64,000 bases of DNA from Opitutaceae bacterium (GTDB lineage Bacteria; Verrucomicrobiota; Verrucomicrobiia; Opitutales; Opitutaceae), in NCBI GenBank assembly GCA_016794625.1, contig JAEUGY010000018.1:1-64000 (forward strand), written 5' to 3'. The notes beneath the pieces were generated by a model that saw only the letters and a program-made list of their open reading frames with translations, was not told where the DNA came from and did not search any database. Of the stretch, positions 58,191-64,000 are shown piece after piece; position 1 is the stretch's first letter; the number at the start of each line of letters is the position of its first letter. The translations under genes were made by a program, and so were the position numbers.

Positions 58191-61100
58191 CTAGCGTACG
58201 AGCGTGGCGGCCATCAGGCCGATGACGACTTCGTTGGAGAGGGTGCGCACGGTTAGGGACTGCAGCTGGCGCGCGGAATCCAAGGGTAACTCGAGGACGG
58301 TGGCTGCGCCTCCGGGCACGGTGCCGCCGCGGCCCTTGAAGGAGGGGAGCTCGGGGGTGCGTGTCTCGCCCGTGCGCAGATTCACCCGGAGCGGGAGAAG
58401 GGGTGAATCCACCCGGAACTGAAAGTCGTCGATGAAGTAGTCCGCGTCGATGGGCCACCAGGTGGTGGGGTTCTCCAGCGCGAGGCGGGCGGTGGTGCCG
58501 TCGGTGTAAGTCACGACCACTTCGCCATTGTCGATCCGGCTTTGCATGAAGTTCGTGGAGCCCGCCATGAGCAGATGCACGTGCCGTGCGCGTCCGCGCA
58601 GAGGCACGGTCACGGCCCGCGGGTAGTTGTCCCATTGCGACGTGAACGCGATGTTCTTCGCCTCTGCGGCGGATGGGGTGGCAAAGGGCACGCCGCTGGG
58701 CAGGATGAATCGTTCGCCGTGCTTCGCCGCGGCGGCACGCAGCCCGGAGTCGTCGATCACGGCGGTGGCGTTCACATGGCCGGCCCAGGCACCGATGCCC
58801 TGCTTCGGCATGGCCAGTGAGACGTAGGGTGAACGGGGCGAGCGGTATTCGTTCTTGAAGATCTGGGTCACGCGGTCGTTGAACACCGCGGTAAGATCGA
58901 CAGGTTCCAGCGCGCCCTTCGTCGGACCCCGGATGACGCGTGCGTCCGCGGGGGCGCGTACGGGGTGCGGTGCCGCGAAGGTCCACCACCGCATCTGGCC
59001 CTGGGTGACCTGGGCGAAGCCTGGACGCGCGGTGGGCGGCGTCTGCGCCGGAGTGGCTCCGGCCCAACGGACCGTGATCGCGTGGTGCGCGCCGGCCGGA
59101 ATCGTCATCTCAATCCGAGGCGTGCCGATCGACGTTTCGATCACCTGCCAGGGCACCTCGCGACCGTTGACGGTCACCTGTGCCACCTGATCTCGCTGGG
59201 CCCGGAGGCGCAGGCGGAGGTTCATGGGTCGGGGGAAGCGCGGTTCGATCGTATAGGTTTCCGTGTCGCCCGTCCGCTGGAACCGCAGGCTGACCTGAGG
59301 ATGCCGCAGGGAAGCGTGGTTCCAATCCCCCGGGAAGCCGGGCTCGAGTTCGAGTTCGCCCGCGAGCACGTCCGGGCGGAGGCCGAAGAGCCCCTCGACC
59401 AGCGTGCGCGCAAGCACACCGGATCCGTCGGCGAAATCCCGCTGGGACTCCCGCCGATACACGTCGAGGTACGACATGGACCCCACGTTCCCCGGGCAGA
59501 TCCCCATGTACATCGCGGCGAGGAGCGATCCCTTCATCATTTTCCAGGCGTCCTCCGGTCGCCCGGCCCGGTAGAAACCCAGGGCGGTGTGCATGACTTC
59601 CGCCATGACCACATTGTTGATCGACCAGGAGTACGGCATCCAGCGGGTGGTGGAGAGGGTGTACAGCCCCTCCGGCACTCCGGGCCCGCGCACGGGCAGG
59701 CGCGGGATTTCGGTGTCGACCTGACGCATCATCTGCCAGGCCTCCTCGGGAGTGGGCACCTCGGAGTCGACGGTGTGGTAAAAGGTCCAGAGAGCCGCGC
59801 TCGGGTGCACCCGTTGCAAGCCGAGCAGATCCTTGAATTCGCCGAAGTGGCCGCGATCCGCCAGCCACAGGTGTTCGCGCATGCCCCGGGCGAGCAGCTG
59901 CGCCTCGCGTTCGTAGGGGGCTGGGTCGGCGCCGATCAACCGGGCGAGCCGGGCGGCCTCCCGGTGGTGAAGGAAGTTGTAGGCCGACGCGTGCATGGCG
60001 CCGCCGCCGTGATACTGGAGATCATCGCTCGCCCAGATCGCAGCGTAGGCCTCGTAAAGCGGCAGTTTTTCCGGACCGAACTCGCGCCGAAACAGCCGCT
60101 GCTCCCACGCCAGGTGGCGTTCGATCACGGGCCATACCGTTTTTGCGAAATCGAGATCCCCGGTCCAACGGAGGTGACGAAACAGGGCGTCGATGAACAC
60201 CAGGTTCATGTCGTAGTGCGAATTCGACAGGTCGCCATTGCTGTGCAGACCAGCTTCGTTCCGGGCGAGGTTGGTGTTCTCGTCCGCCGGAGGCAGTGAC
60301 TCCGGGATTGGCTTCGTATTCTGCCGGCCGGTCCAATACAGGAAGTTGGTGCGCGCTCGATCGTGCCAGCCGAGGGTATCCAAGGCGTAGGGTCCGCGCC
60401 ATCCCAGCAGTTTCGTGCGCCACGCGATCGCTCCGTGCATGATCGCCTGCTGCGGCTCGTCCCAGACCGCATCGGCCGCCACATTCAGGGCCCCGACGGC
60501 CGCGTTGAGGAAGGGATCCGGCGTTTCGACGGCGACGCGTGTGCGCAGTTCCGTGAAGTGCTGCTCGGTCTCGGCGAAACGAACACGCAACTCCGCCGGA
60601 TCGAAGGCCGGCGGCAGACGCAGGGCCGCGACCGGAGCCGCTCCGACGGCCCGGTAGGTGGCGAGATCCTCGGTCACCACGCTGTCGGCGGCGATGCGTT
60701 GCAGCGAAATCAGCAATGGCGTGCGGTTGGCGAGAGCGACGCGGCCCGTCACCACCGGCCGCGCGGGCGGGGGGCCAGGCGCGGTGGAAGCGCTTTGCAG
60801 CAGAGCGGGGAGCTGGTTCCAGTGGGCGGCGTCTGCGATGCCTTGACGCGCCCCCGTCGGGACGATTCCGACGAGCGTGGCGGGTTTGGCCCGCAGGGTG
60901 AAACCCGTCTCCGTCAGGTCGAAGCCATTGTCCTCACAGAAGGCCGCCTGCAGTTGGAAATACTGGCTGATGGGCACCCGTTCGGTGCCGATATCGCCGT
61001 CGCGGGCCCCGCGCTGGCCGTTGACTCCTCCATAGGCCCAGACCAGCTCAAGGCCGGAAGGAAGACCCTCTGCCTCCACTTCGACCACCAGACCCTCGGT

Positions 61101-61574
61101 CTGGAAGTAGGCGAGGGCGGTCAGCCGCACGACACCGCCATCGCCCAGCAGCGGATCACGAATCTCGTAGCGTAACGACCCAGGCCGGTAGCGCATCGTG
61201 ATCCGGGCGGCTTCGTGCAACCAGCGCGCCCCGCCGGCGCTTTGTACGCCCAGACGCAGGTTGCCGCCGCGCCCGGGTAGGTAGAGCAAGAATTCCGGAC
61301 GATCGCCACCATCGACGCGAAAGGCCGTGTTGCCGCCGTAGAGGGAGCGATTGAAGGTCTCCGCGCCCGATTCGATCACGAAATCAGGTCCGTCGGGACG
61401 GTAGCGTAGCGGCCGCTCGAGGTTGGATTCGAGATTGGGGACGAGTCGCGACGCGGCCGGTGCCTGGGCGGCGGCCTCACCGAGGCCCAGCAGCGCCACC
61501 AGGACCGGGAGCCGCGCGAGTTTGAACGAAACGAGAGCGAAGGAATCGATCCGGAAGAAATTGCCCGCGCACAT
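58191..61574 (-). CDS. DUF4450 six-hairpin glycosidase-like protein
   Basis: An 1127-residue exported protein of the DUF4450 type. The N-terminal domain has RPLRYRPDGPDFVIESGAE, RSLYGGNTAFRVDGGDRPEF and YLPGRGGNLRLGVQSAGG, then LVWAYGGVNGQRGARDGDIG. A six-hairpin (alpha/alpha) glycosidase barrel (about residues 400-780) has AIAWRTKLLGWRGPYALDTL, ENTNLARNEAGLHSNGDLSN, IWASDDLQYHGGGAMHASAY and YSWSINNVVMAEVMHTALG. Acidic residues in the last three are candidates for catalysis. The C-terminal ~350 residues are beta-sandwich domains. The family appears in glycan utilisation loci but its specificity is not settled to my knowledge. The N-terminus from ATG 61574 includes a hydrophobic signal (LARLPVLVALLGLGEAAAQ). 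The divergent sulfatase gene starts 240 bases away and the two may share a regulator. Frame remains open 41 codons past the TAG stop. Confidence 0.82.
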   Translation of the reverse strand: MCAGNFFRIDSFALVSFKLARLPVLVALLGLGEAAAQAPAASRLVPNLESNLERPLRYRPDGPDFVIESGAETFNRSLYGGNTAFRVDGGDRPEFLLYLPGRGGNLRLGVQSAGGARWLHEAARITMRYRPGSLRYEIRDPLLGDGGVVRLTALAYFQTEGLVVEVEAEGLPSGLELVWAYGGVNGQRGARDGDIGTERVPISQYFQLQAAFCEDNGFDLTETGFTLRAKPATLVGIVPTGARQGIADAAHWNQLPALLQSASTAPGPPPARPVVTGRVALANRTPLLISLQRIAADSVVTEDLATYRAVGAAPVAALRLPPAFDPAELRVRFAETEQHFTELRTRVAVETPDPFLNAAVGALNVAADAVWDEPQQAIMHGAIAWRTKLLGWRGPYALDTLGWHDRARTNFLYWTGRQNTKPIPESLPPADENTNLARNEAGLHSNGDLSNSHYDMNLVFIDALFRHLRWTGDLDFAKTVWPVIERHLAWEQRLFRREFGPEKLPLYEAYAAIWASDDLQYHGGGAMHASAYNFLHHREAARLARLIGADPAPYEREAQLLARGMREHLWLADRGHFGEFKDLLGLQRVHPSAALWTFYHTVDSEVPTPEEAWQMMRQVDTEIPRLPVRGPGVPEGLYTLSTTRWMPYSWSINNVVMAEVMHTALGFYRAGRPEDAWKMMKGSLLAAMYMGICPGNVGSMSYLDVYRRESQRDFADGSGVLARTLVEGLFGLRPDVLAGELELEPGFPGDWNHASLRHPQVSLRFQRTGDTETYTIEPRFPRPMNLRLRLRAQRDQVAQVTVNGREVPWQVIETSIGTPRIEMTIPAGAHHAITVRWAGATPAQTPPTARPGFAQVTQGQMRWWTFAAPHPVRAPADARVIRGPTKGALEPVDLTAVFNDRVTQIFKNEYRSPRSPYVSLAMPKQGIGAWAGHVNATAVIDDSGLRAAAAKHGERFILPSGVPFATPSAAEAKNIAFTSQWDNYPRAVTVPLRGRARHVHLLMAGSTNFMQSRIDNGEVVVTYTDGTTARLALENPTTWWPIDADYFIDDFQFRVDSPLLPLRVNLRTGETRTPELPSFKGRGGTVPGGAATVLELPLDSARQLQSLTVRTLSNEVVIGLMAATLVR

Positions 61575-61813
61575 GGAGTCAGGGTGTGGGGCCGTATGGA
61601 TCAAGGCACTCAAAAAACGGGAGAAGGGGACCCGGTCGCCGGGGCGCGGGCCCGGCGACCGGAAGGTTCCCAACGGAGCGCGACAAGCAGACTGGCCAAG
61701 AGAAGCCTTCGCTGTTTGTTTCGTGGTCACCGATGACTGCCCACCCCGCCTGGCGAGCGACGGACCGCTCCGCCAGTCCGATGAACGACCAGCCCTGCCG
61801 GGGCCCCTCGCCC
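61575..61813. promoter_or_regulatory. Divergent promoter region between DUF4450 and sulfatase genes
   Basis: A 239-base GC-rich region between the two divergent starts (61574 minus, 61814 plus). It must hold at least two promoters and their operators. I see no clear -35/-10 pair, hairpin or repeat. Confidence 0.4.
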
Positions 61814-63319
61814 ATGAAACACCCCTCTATGAAGACCCCACCTTGGTTTTGGCTCGTTTATCTGCTGAGTGCGGTGGCGGCGATGGCGGCGACCCCCACG
61901 CGGCCGCCCAACATTGTCTTTTTCCTGGCGGACGACCTGGGACAGCGCGACCTCGCGGTGTATGGCAGCAGCTTCTATGAGACCCCGAACCTCGACCGGT
62001 TGGCGAAGGAAGGGGCTCTCTTCACGGATGCCTACGCGGCGTGTCCGGTGTGCTCGCCGACCCGGGCGAGCATTCTGAGCGGTCAATGGCCCCAACGGAC
62101 CGGCATCACCGACTACATCGGTGCGCCCGCCACGCCCGAAGCGTGGAAACGAAACACGAAGATGCTGCCGGCCCCCTACGCGGATCGACTTGCGCTCGAC
62201 GCCCCGACGCTGGCCAAGGCGATGAAGTCGGCTGGATACGCGACCTTCTTCGCCGGCAAGTGGCACCTCGGTCCGGAAGGCTGGTGGCCGGAGAACCAGG
62301 GGTTTGATCACAACCTCGGGGGGATCGACCGCGGAGGGCCCTATGGTGGCAAAAAGTACTTTTCCCCGTATGGAAATCCGCGACTGAAGGACGGTCCCGA
62401 TGGCGAGCACCTGCCGGATCGCCTCGCGACGGAGACCGCAAACTTCATCGCCGCCAACCGGGAACGTCCGTTCTTCGCCTACTATTCGTTTTACGACGTG
62501 CACACCCCCTTGATGGCGCGGCCGGACCTGCTCCGAAAATACGAGGAAAAGCGGGCCCGTCTCGGACTGAAGGAGGCGTGGGGACGCGAGCACGAGCGTG
62601 ACGTCCGTCTGATCCAGGACCATGCGGTGTATGCCGCGATGGTGGAGGCGATGGACCTCGCCGTGGGCAAAGTGCTCGCGAAGCTCGATGAGCTCGGACT
62701 GCGGGAGAACACCCTTGTCATCTTCACCAGTGACAACGGAGGATTGTCGACCAGTGAAGGCTGGCCGACTTCGAACCTGCCGTTTCGCGGCGGCAAAGGC
62801 TGGATGTATGAAGGAGGTATCCGTGAACCCCTGCTCGTCCGCTGGCCCGGCACGATCAAACCGGGCCTGGTGGTGTCGACCCCGGTCAGCAGTCCCGACT
62901 TCTTCCCGACGTTGCTCGAAGCCGCCGCCGCGAAACCCGCGCCGGGCCAGGTGATCGACGGCGTCAGCCTGCTGCCCCTCTTCCGCGGAAAGGCCCTGGC
63001 CGAGCGGGCGCTCTTCTGGCACTACCCGCACTATGGCAACCAAGGCTCCGCGCCGGCCGCGGCGATCCGTCGCGGACCCTGGAAACTCATCCACTGGGCT
63101 GAAGACGACCGCGTGGAGCTCTTTCGCCTCGATCAAGACCCGGGAGAAACGGTCGATCTGGCCGCTCGTGAACCGCAGCGCGTCGCCTCCCTGCGCGCCG
63201 AATTGAACGGCTGGCAGCGTGACGTCGGGGCAAAACACCCCGTTCCCAATCCCGCCTACGACCCGGCGAAACCCAGCGGCCGCGCTTCGATCCGACCGGG
63301 AGCGACGGCGAACCGCTGA
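61814..63319 (+). CDS. Secreted sulfatase (arylsulfatase family S1)
   Basis: A 501-residue formylglycine-dependent sulfatase. A signal peptide (about residues 5-26, TPPWFWLVYLLSAVAAMAA) is followed by the metal-binding NIVFFLADDLGQRDLAVYGS. The modification motif C-S-P-T-R has C80 as the residue converted to formylglycine, in PVCSPTRASILSG. Further blocks GKWHLGPEG (about 150-158) and LVIFTSDNGG (about 296-305) carry other active-site and metal residues. The C-terminal part (PWKLIHWAEDD, ELFRLDQDPGETVDLA) closes the fold. It removes sulfate esters from polysaccharides or glycans. A formylglycine-generating enzyme is required but no gene for it is in the window. The gene is divergent from DUF4450 and convergent with the GH29 fucosidase gene. 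Confidence 0.92.
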   Translation: MKHPSMKTPPWFWLVYLLSAVAAMAATPTRPPNIVFFLADDLGQRDLAVYGSSFYETPNLDRLAKEGALFTDAYAACPVCSPTRASILSGQWPQRTGITDYIGAPATPEAWKRNTKMLPAPYADRLALDAPTLAKAMKSAGYATFFAGKWHLGPEGWWPENQGFDHNLGGIDRGGPYGGKKYFSPYGNPRLKDGPDGEHLPDRLATETANFIAANRERPFFAYYSFYDVHTPLMARPDLLRKYEEKRARLGLKEAWGREHERDVRLIQDHAVYAAMVEAMDLAVGKVLAKLDELGLRENTLVIFTSDNGGLSTSEGWPTSNLPFRGGKGWMYEGGIREPLLVRWPGTIKPGLVVSTPVSSPDFFPTLLEAAAAKPAPGQVIDGVSLLPLFRGKALAERALFWHYPHYGNQGSAPAAAIRRGPWKLIHWAEDDRVELFRLDQDPGETVDLAAREPQRVASLRAELNGWQRDVGAKHPVPNPAYDPAKPSGRASIRPGATANR

Positions 63320-63403
63320 GGTTTCGTTGGTTTCCGGAGGTGCACGTGTGGTCCGAAAATCAACGACACGAGCTTGAAGAGAAGGGACCGGAAGGCTGCT
63401 TGG

Positions 63404-64000
63404 TCACTCCGGTCGGTAAAGCTGAAGCTCGGCCACTCCCGGGGAGCCGGCGTTGCAGGTCAGGGTGAGGCGAAACGTCTGACCGGTGACGAGGGGAAGC
63501 GCTTGCTTCACGCCGTGACCGTTGGTTTTGCCCTCGGCGACTTTGCGCCACGCGGAGCCGTCACGGACTTCGAGCACATAGGTCTGTTTCAAGCGGGGCC
63601 AGACGTCGGGCTCATCCAGGCCGAAACCGGCGATGGCAGCGGGTTGACCGAGGTCGACTTCGAGCCAGGCCGACGTCGCGGTAGCGGGTGCGCGCCACCG
63701 TTTCGCACCCGTGCCATCGAGCGCGTTCGCGGCGACACTGTCCGCCAGCTCGGCGGACGCGGTGGCCTTGGCGGACGCGGTCGGTAGTGGCGGTACGACC
63801 GGGTCTCCGGCCAGTTCGAGCACGACCACACTGTTCACCGGATCCGATGCCACCGAAGGCAGGGACACGGTGAGGCGTTCCGTTTCGCGTGAAACGGAGA
63901 GTTTCCGGCCGGGTTCCTTGAGGAGCCACGCGCTCTTGACGGCGGTCTGCAGAGGGACGCGAAGTTTCCCGTCGGCGGGCCAATCGAAGACGTGCAGGTA
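63404..64000 (-). CDS. GH29 alpha-L-fucosidase, C-terminal part with F5/8-type domain (runs off right edge)
   Basis: The last 198 codons of a gene that begins beyond the window. The first visible part, YLHVFDWPADGKLRVPLQTA followed by WLLKEPGRKLSVSR, is the C-terminal beta-sandwich end of family GH29 alpha-L-fucosidases, where a 'YLHVFDWP' block is typical. It is followed (about from 63785 down to 63404) by an F5/8 type C (CBM32-like) domain: AANALDGTGAKRWRAPATAT, AWLEVDLGQPAAIAGFGLDE, and the closing PGVAELQLYRP. GH29 enzymes remove alpha-1,3/1,4 fucose with retention. A catalytic domain is expected upstream, outside the window. Together with the GH95 gene at the opposite edge and the sulfatase, it suggests activity on sulfated or fucosylated glycans. 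Confidence 0.85.
   Translation of the reverse strand, partial: YLHVFDWPADGKLRVPLQTAVKSAWLLKEPGRKLSVSRETERLTVSLPSVASDPVNSVVVLELAGDPVVPPLPTASAKATASAELADSVAANALDGTGAKRWRAPATATSAWLEVDLGQPAAIAGFGLDEPDVWPRLKQTYVLEVRDGSAWRKVAEGKTNGHGVKQALPLVTGQTFRLTLTCNAGSPGVAELQLYRPE

Noticed and set aside
57841..59067. Minus-strand open frame of 408 codons
   Set aside because: It lies in another frame of the DUF4450 gene, is Arg/His-rich and has no recognisable features.
1..64000. CRISPR arrays, tRNA or rRNA genes, insertion sequences, prophage genes
   Set aside because: No regularly spaced direct repeats, no tRNA-like cloverleaf, no rRNA sequence, no transposase or integrase frame was seen by eye; short tRNAs could still be missed without a covariance search.

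Overview
This is a GC-rich stretch of bacterial chromosome, most likely from a verrucomicrobium of the Opitutaceae type. The pointers are a Planctomycetes/Verrucomicrobia-type heme-binding c-type cytochrome protein (17985-20669), a protein with a VPDSG/PEP-CTERM-like C-terminal sorting tail (29007-29564), large STN-domain TonB-dependent receptors with ECF sigma/FecR pairs, weak or absent Shine-Dalgarno sequences before most starts, and many secreted glycan-degrading enzymes. The lineage is inferred from gene content; no rRNA or tRNA gene was found in the window.

Layout. 1-345 is the start of a GH95 alpha-L-fucosidase that runs off the left edge. 491-4491 holds an unrecognised protein with kinase-like motifs and an overlapping glpD-glpT pair. 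4694-9821 is a first transmembrane signalling unit (ECF sigma, FecR, STN TonB receptor; minus strand). 10010-17851 carries a GH43 enzyme, an alpha/beta-hydrolase, a class C beta-lactamase-fold hydrolase, two BNR/sialidase-superfamily proteins and a nitroreductase. 17985-20669 is the heme-binding beta-propeller protein. 21105-28289 is a second signalling unit (sigma, FecR, STN receptor) that ends in a 770-residue protein with three thioredoxin-like domains. 28290-30545 is a gene-poor stretch with toxin-antitoxin remnants, extragenic repeats and the sorting-tail protein. 30855-38131 is a mixed block: YCII-like protein, YkgJ-like Fe/S or Zn cluster protein, HisD-like dehydrogenase, glutathionyl-hydroquinone reductase, BNR hydrolase plus sodium:solute symporter, and a fasciclin-domain protein. 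38586-50454 is a plus-strand polysaccharide-utilisation-like locus: histidine kinase, response regulator, TonB receptor without STN, unknown secreted protein, GH106 rhamnosidase-like enzyme and a five-bladed-propeller glycosidase-like protein. 50590-56715 (minus) is a third signalling unit that again ends in a TlpA-like thioredoxin protein. 56978-57868 holds an orphan Phd-like antitoxin, a decayed ORF and a small membrane ORF. 58191-64000 holds a DUF4450-type six-hairpin protein, a sulfatase and the C-terminal end of a GH29 alpha-L-fucosidase.

How the genes fit together. The window reads as a glycan-scavenging region. Outer-membrane receptors import oligosaccharides or other ligands, FecR/sigma pairs and one two-component system sense them, and secreted fucosidases (GH95, GH29), a sulfatase, a sialidase and its relatives, GH43 and GH106 enzymes strip fucose, sulfate, sialic acid, pentose and rhamnose from complex glycans. 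The sodium symporter, GlpT/GlpD and the HisD-like dehydrogenase would handle small products. The most distinctive pattern is the sigma-FecR-STN receptor-TlpA thioredoxin quartet, present twice in opposite orientations. There is also a family of short extragenic palindromes scattered between genes from 12.7 to 29.9 kb.
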